The position numbers and the translations under genes are program-made. A DNA stretch of 64,000 bases from Lentisphaeraceae bacterium (GTDB lineage Bacteria > Verrucomicrobiota > Lentisphaeria > Lentisphaerales > Lentisphaeraceae), in the NCBI GenBank assembly GCA_021232515.1, contig JAJPOQ010000041.1, positions 16,249 to 80,248 on the forward strand, given 5' to 3'. Shown in pieces: positions 35,197 through 44,659 of this stretch. Positions within the stretch are counted from its first letter, which is position 1. Every line of letters begins with the position of its first letter. The notes under the pieces were generated by a model. The model did not search any database, was not told the origin of the DNA, and worked only from the letters and a program-made list of their open reading frames with translations.

Positions 35197-36564
35197 ATGT
35201 TTAAACCAATTTCGAGACGAACTGTTTTGAGGGGCTTAGGAACATCTATGGCTCTTCCATGGCTAGAAAGCATGAGTTCTGTATATGGCGCAGATAAGCT
35301 CTCTAAACCACCAGTAAGAACAGCATTTATGTTTATGCCAAATGGCGTTTGGCCAAAAGATTGGACCCCAAAAGGTTCAGGCGAGAAGTATAACGTAAAT
35401 ACACCGTTTTTGTCCCATCTGAGAAATGTCAAAGACGATTTTATTCTCATGGAAAACCTATGGAATAAAAAGACAGTAGGACGTAATGGGCATTGGCCAA
35501 AGGTTCCTGCATTTCTTGGTGGTGGATTTGTGGTCAGGACGACTGGTCGAAATATGGATGTAGGACAAGCATCTCTAGACCAGGAACTCGCTAAGCATAT
35601 TGGTCATAAGACGCCACTTCCATCACTAGAGTTGAGTGTCGATGAGCCTCGTACAGGGATAGATAATGCAGGTGGTGGTTTTGCTCGTATCTATGGTAAT
35701 CACATTTCTTGGCGAGATACACATACTCCAGTTGCCAGTGAGCGGATTCCACTTATGGCGTTTAATCGATTATTTAAATCTGGCCCTATGCCTCAGATTC
35801 CAGGTATGAAGCCAAATAGCCCTGCCATGAAAAGATCGATGGCATACGATGATTCGAGCATTTTAGATCTTGTCAGAGATGACGCAAAAAGCCTTCAGCG
35901 TAAAATTAGTATCAACGATAGAGAAAAGGTTGATGAATACTTTGAGTCTGTTAGGGCGGTTGAACGACAGATACAGAACTCCATGACTCCTCAAAAGCGT
36001 TGGGTAAATGAAGGTAGGTTTGAATTAACTAAGCCAGAAGCAGGTATTCCCAAGGATCATGAGACTCACCTTAGGTTGATGCTAGACATCATGCTATTAG
36101 CCTTTTGGACGGATAGTACGCGTATTTCTTCATTTATGTTTGGTAACGCACAGTCTGGCAAAAACTATTCTTTCCTTCCGGGAGTTAAAGGCTCATTTCA
36201 TGGTCTATCGCACCATCGTGAAGATCCTAAAGTTTTAAAGCAGTATAATCAAATAATCCATTTCCACATGAAACAAGTAGCTTACGTACTTGAGAAGATG
36301 AAGAGCATGAATGAAGGCGGTTCTTCGTTATTAGATAACTCAATGGTTTTATTTGGCTCTACAATTAAGGATGGTAATAAGCATCACGAGCGTGACTTGC
36401 CAATCATCCTTGCAGGTAAAGGTGGAGGTGCAATTCGCTCTGGCAGAAGGATCACTTCAGCAAAGGAAACACCTCTTTGTAATCTTTACATGAGTATGTC
36501 GGATATAATGGGTGTCAAACAAAAAGCTTTCGGTGACAGTACCGGTAAGATTGACCTTACTTAA
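35197..36564 (+). CDS. DUF1552 protein with Tat-type signal
   Basis: A 455-residue protein. SRRTVLRGLGTSMALPWLES is a twin-arginine export signal, so the protein is likely folded, perhaps with a cofactor, before export. The body has the DUF1552 marks: TAFMFMPNGVWPKDW near the start, LDIMLLAFWTDSTRISSFMFGN, and a C-terminal SMVLFGSTIKDGNKHHERDLPIILAG. The DUF1592-DUF1552 gene pair is common in Planctomycetota and relatives, with unknown chemistry. Its last 8 bp overlap the convergent methyltransferase gene. Confidence 0.87.
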   Translation: MFKPISRRTVLRGLGTSMALPWLESMSSVYGADKLSKPPVRTAFMFMPNGVWPKDWTPKGSGEKYNVNTPFLSHLRNVKDDFILMENLWNKKTVGRNGHWPKVPAFLGGGFVVRTTGRNMDVGQASLDQELAKHIGHKTPLPSLELSVDEPRTGIDNAGGGFARIYGNHISWRDTHTPVASERIPLMAFNRLFKSGPMPQIPGMKPNSPAMKRSMAYDDSSILDLVRDDAKSLQRKISINDREKVDEYFESVRAVERQIQNSMTPQKRWVNEGRFELTKPEAGIPKDHETHLRLMLDIMLLAFWTDSTRISSFMFGNAQSGKNYSFLPGVKGSFHGLSHHREDPKVLKQYNQIIHFHMKQVAYVLEKMKSMNEGGSSLLDNSMVLFGSTIKDGNKHHERDLPIILAGKGGGAIRSGRRITSAKETPLCNLYMSMSDIMGVKQKAFGDSTGKIDLT

Positions 36565-37375
36565 AAAGAACTCTTACACAGGCTCCACTTGGGATAGCTC
36601 TTCTAGAAGATTCTTCTGGAATGAGCATCTCAAAGCTTTCCATTTCAACTTTTTCGCCCCAAAGAGAGACTACTAGGTTTTCAAGAACTTTGGCAGAAAA
36701 GTGTGGAGAGTGGCAGCTCAGAAGAAGGAATTTAGGTTCTTTCATCAAAGCTTTACATGATTTTAGTAGTGGAACTAGATCAGTCTCAATTTTCCAGATT
36801 TCACCTTTACTACCACGACCATAACTTGGTGGGTCAAGAACAATGCCGTGGTAAGACTTCTCACGTCGCTGTTCACGTTCAAGGAACTTTTGAGCATCGT
36901 CAACAATCCAACGTATGCCTTCAAGTTGGTTTAGCTCAGCATTTTCACGAGCCCACTCAACTATGCCTTTTGCTGCATCGCAGTGTGTCGGGAAAGAACC
37001 ACCACGGCGCATAGCCAAAGTAGAACAACCTGTGTAGGCGAATAAGTTCAGAGTGTTCATGCCTTCTTTTGCAACAGACTCCAACCATTTCCAGTTTTCG
37101 AGCTGTTCAGCAAAGATACCAAGGTGACCAAAGTTTGTTGGTTTGATAAGGAGCTTATTGCCGCCGAAGTCTACGTTCCATCTTTCAGGAAGAGTATTTT
37201 TTTGCCATTTACCACCGCCAGCAGAAGATCTTAGGTAGGTGTCGTCGACTTGACTCCATTCTTTTTTACCTAGTCTTGGTTCCCAAACAGCTTGAGGGCA
37301 GGGGCGTACCATGTGATACTTGCCGATAACTTCTAATTTACGAAAATTACCGGAATCTAGAAGCTTAAATGACAT
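36557..37375 (-). CDS. Class I SAM-dependent methyltransferase (RlmI/COG1092-like)
   Basis: A 272-residue methyltransferase. TLNLFAYTGCSTLAM is the SAM-binding loop, GIRWIVDDAQKFL the adenine site, and GIVLDPPSYGRG the DPPSYG-type catalytic motif found in RlmI/RlmL-like rRNA methyltransferases. The PUA domain of RlmI is not present, so the protein is shorter and the target is open. ATG 37375 is preceded by AAGGA; the longer frame from 37411 is rejected. It is convergent with the DUF1552 gene and lies 22 bp after the large TPR gene. Confidence 0.82.
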   Translation of the reverse strand: MSFKLLDSGNFRKLEVIGKYHMVRPCPQAVWEPRLGKKEWSQVDDTYLRSSAGGGKWQKNTLPERWNVDFGGNKLLIKPTNFGHLGIFAEQLENWKWLESVAKEGMNTLNLFAYTGCSTLAMRRGGSFPTHCDAAKGIVEWARENAELNQLEGIRWIVDDAQKFLEREQRREKSYHGIVLDPPSYGRGSKGEIWKIETDLVPLLKSCKALMKEPKFLLLSCHSPHFSAKVLENLVVSLWGEKVEMESFEMLIPEESSRRAIPSGACVRVLFK

Positions 37376-37397
37376 CAAATTTTCCTTAAAAATTATA

Positions 37398-39977
37398 TTA
37401 GTTACTTTCAACAGCTTTGCGGAACTTTTTCACGCGGTCGCGAAAGAAAGGCTCAAGTTTATCTAGGCTGGCCGCTTTTTCAATACTTTCTAAAGCTTCT
37501 TTGTAAAGTTTTAGGCGATACTGAACTTCAGCTCTTGTATCAAAATTGGCGGCACTTGGTTCTAGATCTATAGCTTTATTTACCATTTTTAAGCAGGCAT
37601 CAAGCTCATGTTCGTTTAACGCGCCTAGCCAAGCAACAGAGTTTAAAAGTATGGCGTTATGCGGCAGTTCTTTAATAGATTTTAGCATGTGCTGCCATTG
37701 CTTGTTAAAGTATTTTTTATAAAGATCTTTAGCAGTCGCATCATTGCTCTCCCTAAGTAAAATAGGAACTTCTATGTTATTTAAAAAGAGAGAGTCGCAA
37801 ACTTGCGCATAGTGTTCCATGGCGTCACTATCTTTCTTTTTCGTTGCTTCACGAAGTTTATATTCATTGAATTGGTAGCCTAAGCGCATTGCTTCACCAA
37901 GACCACCTTGGATTAAAGATAAGTCTGAAGATGCGAGCTTATAGTAAGCCATGAAGAAAGGCTTTGCCTTTTCATGCTCAAGATTATGGATGTGACTAGA
38001 ACTTAGTTTCTGGTAAGATCGAACTCGAAATGCAGACATAGATCCACCGACACGACAAAGCTTTTCGGCCGTTTCTAGGAAGAACTCATAGTGACCATTT
38101 TCATAAAGGTACTGACTCGTCATCGATATAACGTTTTCGCGGCCCATGTCATAGGAACGTGCAAACTCTAAAGCTTTTTGTTGTTTCTCCATCTCTTTGT
38201 TAAGCGTGTAAGCTTGAGCTACGAGATAGTAGGGAAGTGAGATCTTTGGAGTTCCAACAGGACCAAGTAGGTTGTGTACTGCTTTGGTGTATTCTTTGTT
38301 GCGAATTCTTGCTTCACTTTCCATTAGAGAATTGAAAAGTCCTCTTTGAGCAGGCTCTAAAAAAGCCATGATCGCCGCAGCAGATGCATACCATTCTTTA
38401 TCCAAGCAGTAGTTACCTAGAATGCTGGTTATTTGGCGCATGTCGCGACTGTAGCCTTCAAACTTTTCTTCAAGCATCTTTACATACTCGACAAAAGAGT
38501 CAGAATCGTCTGTTAAGCTAAGCAGGTTGATGAGCTCTATAGCGTCTTTTGGGTTTTTAGCTTTACTCTTATCTCTAAGAACCATATACAGCTCTGCAAG
38601 GTTACGACTTTCTGTTAAGGCCCAAGCAGCTCTGAGTGCATCGTTATCAGAGAGGGTTAAGTCTGTCATGTAAGCTTCTAAGTACTTTTGAGCGTCTTTT
38701 TTGAATCCAGCTTCAGCTAAGTAGACTATGGCGGTTAATTTTTGAGACTTGTCTTCTCTCGCCTCAATGACGTCGATAAACTGTTTTTTATCGATCTTTT
38801 CTTTTTTGTTCTTAATTCTGAAGGCAAGTAGTTCGAGTTTAGAGTCTTCATCTTTTTCGGCAGCTCTCTCCAACCATTTCTCAAAACTTAAGTAGTCTAA
38901 CTTTCCTCTAGACAGATCTGCGAGGGCTTGATAATCTTCATGTTTCTTGAGAAGACTTTCAGCAGCTTCTACATCTGAGCTAAGTAATAGAACTGTAGTA
39001 AGGGTGATGTAGTCATTTTTATTATCCATCAGTTTGAAGATTTCTTGTTTAGTCTCTTCATACTTACCGAGTTTGTCTTGAATCTTTTGTAGCCAGAGAA
39101 TATTCCAAAGTCTGTTTTTTTGAGGAATATCTAAACTTGTCTTTTCCCAGAATTGCTCAAGATATGCGTATTTTCCTGCAAGTAAGTGACTATCAACGAA
39201 AATAGGTTTGCTGAGTGCTTTTAAAGTATCTGAGTCTTCTTGGAAGGCAATCTTGTAGAGCTTTTGACTTTCAGTTGCAGCTTCTTCGAACTTACCTAAA
39301 GATCTGTAGACTACAGATTTAGTATGATAGATGGCAGCAAGTATTTTGAATTTTTCAGAGGGGACGAGTTTTTCTAAAGCGGTAAACCTGTCTAGAAGGT
39401 CGTTTTGAGAACTTCTTTCATCGACAAAAGCAGCAAGGTTATTTATCCAATCAGGTTGATCACTAAAAATAACAGCAAGCTCAAATATTGCTCCGGCATC
39501 CTTATGGCGACCAGCATCTCGTAGTGTCAGCACAACATTTGAATCTACTTGTGGCATGATTATGTCCGCGAGTTCTTGATTGAAGTCCTTATAAAGTAGA
39601 GTGCGGATAGTTAACCAGCCACCTTCTTCTCTAGTGAGCTCAATGAGCATTTGTCCTTTTTGCTGATCATCACCCTCATAAAACTTCTGAAGAGTTTCGA
39701 TAAGTTCTTTGGGAGTGTCAGGAGTTATACCCAGTTCGATTTTGTTTATTAGTGCTTTAGCTCGATCCTGTATTTCTGGATCACTTGACTTGAGTGCTTT
39801 TCGTAGTTCGTCGAGTGAAGCTTTACCTTGTTCCCAAAGTTTTTGAGAAGCATTTTCTCTGTCTTGATAACTTTCGGCTCCCAGTTGTTGAACGAGGGAC
39901 TTAAGGTCTTGGTCTTCAGCGACTAGATGGTTTGAAGTAAGTAAGAGAAGGAATATAGAGATACAAAAGAATTTCAT
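37398..39977 (-). CDS. Large secreted HEAT/TPR repeat protein
   Basis: An 859-residue protein, exported by MKFFCISIFLLLLTSNHLVA. Residues about 30-100 form a HEAT-like pair (SLVQQLGAESYQDRENASQK, then SDPEIQDRAKALINKI) that is common at the start of PVC surface or periplasmic proteins. The rest is a long series of TPR-like helices ending in clear repeats (HNAILLNSVAWLGALNEHEL, NFDTRAEVQYRLKLYKEALE). No enzymatic domain is visible. It probably serves as a scaffold in the periplasm. AAGGA precedes ATG 39977; the start at 40061 is rejected. Confidence 0.75.
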   Translation of the reverse strand: MKFFCISIFLLLLTSNHLVAEDQDLKSLVQQLGAESYQDRENASQKLWEQGKASLDELRKALKSSDPEIQDRAKALINKIELGITPDTPKELIETLQKFYEGDDQQKGQMLIELTREEGGWLTIRTLLYKDFNQELADIIMPQVDSNVVLTLRDAGRHKDAGAIFELAVIFSDQPDWINNLAAFVDERSSQNDLLDRFTALEKLVPSEKFKILAAIYHTKSVVYRSLGKFEEAATESQKLYKIAFQEDSDTLKALSKPIFVDSHLLAGKYAYLEQFWEKTSLDIPQKNRLWNILWLQKIQDKLGKYEETKQEIFKLMDNKNDYITLTTVLLLSSDVEAAESLLKKHEDYQALADLSRGKLDYLSFEKWLERAAEKDEDSKLELLAFRIKNKKEKIDKKQFIDVIEAREDKSQKLTAIVYLAEAGFKKDAQKYLEAYMTDLTLSDNDALRAAWALTESRNLAELYMVLRDKSKAKNPKDAIELINLLSLTDDSDSFVEYVKMLEEKFEGYSRDMRQITSILGNYCLDKEWYASAAAIMAFLEPAQRGLFNSLMESEARIRNKEYTKAVHNLLGPVGTPKISLPYYLVAQAYTLNKEMEKQQKALEFARSYDMGRENVISMTSQYLYENGHYEFFLETAEKLCRVGGSMSAFRVRSYQKLSSSHIHNLEHEKAKPFFMAYYKLASSDLSLIQGGLGEAMRLGYQFNEYKLREATKKKDSDAMEHYAQVCDSLFLNNIEVPILLRESNDATAKDLYKKYFNKQWQHMLKSIKELPHNAILLNSVAWLGALNEHELDACLKMVNKAIDLEPSAANFDTRAEVQYRLKLYKEALESIEKAASLDKLEPFFRDRVKKFRKAVESN

Positions 39978-40092
39978 CGTGATCCTTATTTGACATTTCG
40001 CTTTATAAACCGATACTGTGCAGTCTTTTTTAGAATATAGACAATCTGGTGTCAAATGCACGGGATTTCTTATAATTACACTTGGATTTGAG

Positions 40093-41316
40093 ATGATTTA
40101 TAAAGTTGGTCGGGAATTAGAAGTCAAAGTAGAAGATGTTGCCTTTGGTGGTAACGGAGTAGCACGCTTGGATGGGCTTGTTTGTTTTATTCCTTTCTCA
40201 ATACCAGGTGAGACTGTTAAAATAAGAATTACCTCTGTAAAGAAAAGATTTCTTGAAGCTGAAATAGTTGAAGTTATTGAACAATCCGAAAATCGAGTTG
40301 AACCTAAGTGTGAGCTTTACGGTGAGTGCGGTGGTTGTCAGTATCAGCATATTGATTATAAAACTCAATTATCGCTCAAGGAGTCGCAACTCAAACAAGT
40401 TCTTTCACGTATTGGTAGTTTGAGTGAATTGCCAGAAATTGAAAAAATTGTTCCTTCTCCAAAAGAATTTCATTATAGAAATAGAATTACTTTAAATGCT
40501 AAGAAACAGGATGATAATTTTATTGTCTATGGTTATAAGCACTTAAATAATCAGGATACCCTCGAGATACAAAACTGCCCTATAGCTCAGTATGAGGTCA
40601 GTGATTTAACTAGAGTTCTTAAGAGAACGCCTTGGGGACATAAAAATTTAAACAGACAACGTCCAAAGCCAGCAACGTTAAGATGTTCGGGTGGAGATGA
40701 TCCGGTTATTTACTACGGAAAAGCTCCCAAAGGCATGCCTTGGCGTACAGAGAAACTTGCAGGTAGAGACTTTAGGGTTCCACTTGGAGCTTTTTATCAG
40801 GTAAACCCAGAAGTTGCTGAAGAGTTGTTTTCAATTACTACTGAGTGGTTGAATGAACTTCCACAGCCTAAAGTCATCGACGCTTTTTGTGGCGCAGGCT
40901 TTTTATCGATGGGCTTAGAAGATAAGCATGTTGTTGGTATAGAAGAAAACGAGGCAAGTATCGAGGCTGCTGAGTATAATGCTCTTCAGTGGGGTATAAA
41001 ATCGTTTAACTACATTGCAGGCGATGCCAATAAGCTAATTAATAAGCACTTGCGCAATAAAGGCGACTCAACCATTCTTATCTTAGATCCACCACGTAAA
41101 GGTTGTGGCGAGAGTACGCTTGAGTCTATCCGCAAACATAAGCCGTCACACATTCTCTATGTCTCATGTGACCCAGCTACATTGGCTCGAGACTTGAAAG
41201 GCATATGTGGAGAATCTAACTATAAAGTCTCTAAATTAGCTTTATTGGATATGTTCCCGCAGACTTCACACTTTGAAACTATGGTTCTTCTTAAAAAAGG
41301 CGATGCAGATGTTTGA
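40093..41316 (+). CDS. rlmD: 23S rRNA (uracil-5-)-methyltransferase, RlmD/TrmA family
   Basis: A 407-residue SAM-dependent RNA methyltransferase. A TRAM domain (VEDVAFGGNGVARLDG to IPGETVKIRI) leads, followed by a four-Cys iron-sulfur motif (CELYGECGGCQYQH plus a later NCPI), then a Rossmann domain with ILDPPRKGCG and the catalytic Cys in LYVSCDPATLARD. It makes 5-methyluridine in rRNA. ATG 40093 has GGA upstream; the longer frame from 40018 has no family similarity. RlmD, RlmCD or TrmA specificity cannot be told apart with certainty. Its end overlaps era by 8 bp. Confidence 0.85.
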   Translation: MIYKVGRELEVKVEDVAFGGNGVARLDGLVCFIPFSIPGETVKIRITSVKKRFLEAEIVEVIEQSENRVEPKCELYGECGGCQYQHIDYKTQLSLKESQLKQVLSRIGSLSELPEIEKIVPSPKEFHYRNRITLNAKKQDDNFIVYGYKHLNNQDTLEIQNCPIAQYEVSDLTRVLKRTPWGHKNLNRQRPKPATLRCSGGDDPVIYYGKAPKGMPWRTEKLAGRDFRVPLGAFYQVNPEVAEELFSITTEWLNELPQPKVIDAFCGAGFLSMGLEDKHVVGIEENEASIEAAEYNALQWGIKSFNYIAGDANKLINKHLRNKGDSTILILDPPRKGCGESTLESIRKHKPSHILYVSCDPATLARDLKGICGESNYKVSKLALLDMFPQTSHFETMVLLKKGDADV

Positions 41317-42229
41317 TATAAATGACGGCGATTGGCCGTGTGGTTCAGTTGGTTATGTAACAATTGTTGGTCGTCCAAACGTTGGTAAGTCGACATTTTT
41401 AAATCAGGTTTTGGGTTATCACCTAGCTGCGGTTTCAATAAGGCCAAATACGACGAGAAAAAGATGGCTCGGTATACTTAGTGATGACAACTCACAAATA
41501 ATTTTTGCTGATACTCCAGGAATGCACGAGTGTAAAAATAAGATGCACGAAGCAATGGAAAAGACCATCAAGACAAGCATAAGCAAGAATGATCTTGTTC
41601 TCTGTATATGTGACTCTTATCGCGAGTTTGGAGAAGAAGACGAAATGGTTGCTTCTTCACTAGCAGATTGCGGTAAGCCTGTTGTTTTGGCTGTGAATAA
41701 GACAGATATTGCGAAAAAAGCTGATGTTGCAGAAATAAAGAAGAAATACTTAGAGCATTTGGGCGATGTGCCTGTTTTTGAGATATCTGCCATAAAGGGT
41801 GAAAATACAGAAGCTCTTTTAAAGCAAATTTCTGACCTTCTTCCACAGGGGCCTTTTATGTACCCTAAAGATCAAGTCGCTGATGCATTTATGCGAGATA
41901 TAGCAGAAGAGATTATCCGTGAAGCGGCAAATGAATTAATCTTCGATGAGATCCCACATGCACTTGCTGTGAAGATTGATAAGTGGCAAGAAGGGCCAAA
42001 GAAGCTTAAAATCCACGCGACAATTTATGTTGAGCGTGAAACTCAGAAAGCTATTGTTATCGGTGTCCAAGGTGGCATGGTTAACAAAATCAAAAAGAGT
42101 GCTTGTGAAAAGCTTCGTGAAGATATTGAGAAGTTTATTGATCTTAAATTATATGTTAAGACTGCACCAGACTGGCAAAATAAAGGCGGTTTCCTGAAGG
42201 ATTTGGGAGTTGTTGATGATGAAGGATAA
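41309..42229 (+). CDS. era: GTPase Era
   Basis: A 306-residue ribosome-assembly GTPase. G1 is GRPNVGKST, G3 FADTPGM, G4 NKTD, and the C-terminal KH domain holds VIGVQGGMVNKIKK (the GxxG loop region). It binds 16S rRNA during 30S maturation. ATG 41309 is preferred because AAGG lies 8 bases upstream; ATGs at 41273 and 41303 are alternatives. The operon continues into folB with a 14-bp overlap. Confidence 0.95.
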   Translation: MFDINDGDWPCGSVGYVTIVGRPNVGKSTFLNQVLGYHLAAVSIRPNTTRKRWLGILSDDNSQIIFADTPGMHECKNKMHEAMEKTIKTSISKNDLVLCICDSYREFGEEDEMVASSLADCGKPVVLAVNKTDIAKKADVAEIKKKYLEHLGDVPVFEISAIKGENTEALLKQISDLLPQGPFMYPKDQVADAFMRDIAEEIIREAANELIFDEIPHALAVKIDKWQEGPKKLKIHATIYVERETQKAIVIGVQGGMVNKIKKSACEKLREDIEKFIDLKLYVKTAPDWQNKGGFLKDLGVVDDEG

Positions 42230-42572
42230 GATCTACATTCGCAACCTTTCTCAAGAAATCTTGATTGGAATCAATCCTGAAGAACGCATAAACAAACAAC
42301 AAGTGTTAGTGAATGTGACTTTAGAAGTCGACTGTACAAAGCCTTGTAAGTCTGATGACATAAATGATGCAGTAGATTACTCAGTCATACACGATGAAAT
42401 AGTTAGTTTGATGAATGACACACACTTTGATTTGATTGAAACTTTAGCAGAGCAAGTTTCTCAGCTTTGTTTAAGAAAGTCAGGTGTTGACTCAGCTTTG
42501 GTTTGTATTGATAAACCAGAAGCCTTAAAGTACGCCGAAAGTGTAGCTGTAGAGATATTTAGGAAGAAGTAA
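42216..42572 (+). CDS. folB: Dihydroneopterin aldolase
   Basis: A 118-residue enzyme of folate synthesis that converts dihydroneopterin to 6-hydroxymethyl-dihydropterin and glycolaldehyde. GINPEERINKQQVLVNVTL has the family Glu and strand, VDYSVIHDEIV the middle motif, and CIDKPEALKYAESVAVEI the catalytic Lys. GGGAG lies 6 bases before ATG 42216. It overlaps era and is followed 3 bp later by folK, the next enzyme. Confidence 0.92.
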   Translation: MMKDKIYIRNLSQEILIGINPEERINKQQVLVNVTLEVDCTKPCKSDDINDAVDYSVIHDEIVSLMNDTHFDLIETLAEQVSQLCLRKSGVDSALVCIDKPEALKYAESVAVEIFRKK

Positions 42573-42575
42573 AAG

Positions 42576-43058
42576 ATGAGTGAATTAGTTTACATAGGCG
42601 TTGGTTCAAATATTGATCCAGAATCACATATACCTATGGCAATTGATCGCTTAAGACAACAGTTAGATGTAAAAGCTATATCTCCTTTTTATAAGTTTCC
42701 TGCCATGGGGACAGCTGTAGGCCAAGACGATTTTATAAATGGTATGGTCCTTGTCGAAACTGACTTAACTCCAGAGTTTCTTAAGTTTAATGTTCTTCGT
42801 GAGATAGAGTACGAGTTAGGTCGCAATAAAGATATATCTAAGTACTCTGCGAGAAAGATGGATTTAGATCTGATCCTTTTTGGTGATCAAACTATTACTT
42901 CACTTAACGTCCCTGAACCAGAAATAAGAACTCGACCTTATATCTACATACCATTATTAGATTTATCTCCTGAGATAGTTTTGCCAAGGGAGCATGTGAT
43001 GCTAGCGAATCAGGTAGAAGAGATGGCTTTAAACCCAAATATGGTTGAGTTGAAGTAA
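42576..43058 (+). CDS. folK: 6-hydroxymethyl-dihydropterin pyrophosphokinase
   Basis: A 160-residue enzyme that transfers pyrophosphate from ATP to the pterin, one step before dihydropteroate synthase. YIGVGSNIDPESHI is the start motif, and SARKMDLDLILFGD holds the Asp-x-Asp pair that binds Mg-ATP. PYIYIPLLDLSPE is the family C-terminal block. It ends the rlmD-era-folB-folK operon, tail to tail with the cyclase gene. Confidence 0.94.
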   Translation: MSELVYIGVGSNIDPESHIPMAIDRLRQQLDVKAISPFYKFPAMGTAVGQDDFINGMVLVETDLTPEFLKFNVLREIEYELGRNKDISKYSARKMDLDLILFGDQTITSLNVPEPEIRTRPYIYIPLLDLSPEIVLPREHVMLANQVEEMALNPNMVELK

Positions 43059-43060
43059 CT

Positions 43061-44023
43061 TTAAAGGTTATAGACTTCAGCATTTTGCTGAATGAACTCT
43101 GCGAGATCATCAAAGCCAAGTGTCGTGACCTTTAGAAGCTCTGTCTTACCTTTTACCTCAAGCTCTTGAGTCTCTGAGATAGGTACATTTGAAGGTAGGT
43201 CGTTATAGAAACTTGAGTTCATGACTATATCAGACTCGAGCTGTTTACTTGCGGTTTCAAGACGGAATGCAGTATTTACGACATCGCCCATAATTGTATT
43301 TTCCGCACCTATGCCAAAAGCAGCATCGCCTTTATTTAGACCTACGCCTATTTGTAAAGGTCGGCCAATTTCAGGAAATTTTTTACCGAGTCGGTCGGTT
43401 ATTTTGTGTAAATTTAAAGCCGTGTTTAAGGCTTGTACCAAACTTTGTTTATCGTCTTTTTCTACTTCCCACTTAGCTAGTACACAATCACCAATAAATT
43501 TGTCAACTATACCATTATTGTCTTCAACTAGGTTTTGGACTTCTTGAAACCAAAATGACATGAGTTTTGTAAGTGACTCGATGGGGAGCGATTCTGAAAT
43601 AGATGTAAACCCTCTTATATCAGAAACTAAGACTATGACGGCGCGTATATCTGCTTTGACATAGTGCATGGTTTCGGCAAAGTCAGGCGCTGTATTTTCA
43701 AGAGTATCTTCGAGAGATGCATTTTCGATATATTCTTGATTAAAGTTTATGATAGTATCGCCAATGGTGAGGTTGTCTCCATCTTTTAAAAGCATAGGAG
43801 CGCTGATGCGGCGATTATTTAGGTATATGCCGTTTCTAGAGCCTGTATCAAGTAAATAGTATTGATCTTTACCGACAGCACGAATAACCCCATGGTTTCG
43901 AGAAGCCATCGGATCTTTTAGATGTACTGTGCTAGATTTATCTCTACCCAAAGTCATAATATTTAGGCAGTCGATTTCTTCGACACGGTTATTCTTGTGC
44001 AATATTTTAATTAATGCAGGCAT
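43061..44023 (-). CDS. FHA-domain class III adenylate/guanylate cyclase
   Basis: A 320-residue signalling protein. Residues 20-105 are an FHA phosphopeptide-binding domain with TLGRDK, ASRNH and GSRNGIYL. The second half is a class III nucleotide cyclase: SDIRGFT and FIGD carry the two metal Asp, DKFIGD the purine-selecting Lys, and MGDVVNTAFRLE the Asn and Arg of the transition state. The Lys plus Thr (NTIMGD) pattern fits adenylate cyclase. FHA binding to a phosphothreonine protein could control it. It lies 6 bp after the cyclic-nucleotide-domain gene in the same operon. Confidence 0.9.
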   Translation of the reverse strand: MPALIKILHKNNRVEEIDCLNIMTLGRDKSSTVHLKDPMASRNHGVIRAVGKDQYYLLDTGSRNGIYLNNRRISAPMLLKDGDNLTIGDTIINFNQEYIENASLEDTLENTAPDFAETMHYVKADIRAVIVLVSDIRGFTSISESLPIESLTKLMSFWFQEVQNLVEDNNGIVDKFIGDCVLAKWEVEKDDKQSLVQALNTALNLHKITDRLGKKFPEIGRPLQIGVGLNKGDAAFGIGAENTIMGDVVNTAFRLETASKQLESDIVMNSSFYNDLPSNVPISETQELEVKGKTELLKVTTLGFDDLAEFIQQNAEVYNL

Positions 44024-44029
44024 ATAGGG

Positions 44030-44530
44030 TTATGCAGTCTCTTCTTCGCTCTCAGATTCTTTTTTAGCTTCGTGGAAAGGGTGCATCATATCGCGATCAA
44101 AGAAGCTGTTTGTCGCTAGCATCCAAGTATTCAGCTTGCCAAATAGTTTATTCTTTGTTGTGTTTTGACGCATGTCAACGAAAGTTTTGTTCATGTAGGT
44201 AAGTCGACTAGCGAGTATTTGAGCAATACCAAAAATAAGCTCAGGCTCATTTTTTAGAAAGTTTGGAGCATCTTCAATAACAAGAAACGAGGCATCTTCG
44301 GTGACTTCAACCTTCGCGGTTGTTTCAATGTCTAAAAGTACAGAAACATCGCCAAATACAGCGCCTTTAACGTCAACAGTACAAAGTTCTTCTTTGTTCG
44401 CTATTACTTTAACGGTTCCGGTTTGTAAGATGTAGATTTTTGAACTTTTAACACCTTCTTCGATTATGGTGTCTCTGGCTTCAAACTTTACTTCTGGAAG
44501 ATTTAAATCTTCTACATGGTTGATGCTCAT
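44030..44530 (-). CDS. Cyclic-nucleotide-binding-domain protein
   Basis: A 166-residue protein with one cNMP-type beta-roll: IIEEGVKSSKIYILQTGTV, then FGDVSVLLDIETTAKVEV. The phosphate cassette has Gly-Asp in place of Gly-Glu and Thr where the phosphate-binding Arg should be, so canonical cAMP binding is doubtful. No DNA-binding domain follows; the C-terminus is a helical segment and an acidic tail. It is cotranscribed with the FHA cyclase and may be its reader or a structural partner. Confidence 0.82.
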   Translation of the reverse strand: MSINHVEDLNLPEVKFEARDTIIEEGVKSSKIYILQTGTVKVIANKEELCTVDVKGAVFGDVSVLLDIETTAKVEVTEDASFLVIEDAPNFLKNEPELIFGIAQILASRLTYMNKTFVDMRQNTTKNKLFGKLNTWMLATNSFFDRDMMHPFHEAKKESESEEETA

Positions 44531-44659
44531 TGCTAATCCTTCCTCATAGTTCCCTAAAATTCATATTGACTAAGCCAACTCAATTATAATATAAGCTGGC
44601 TGTTCAATTCAAGATTTAATTCATCTTGGATACTAATTAAATTTTCGCAAGAAATAAGC

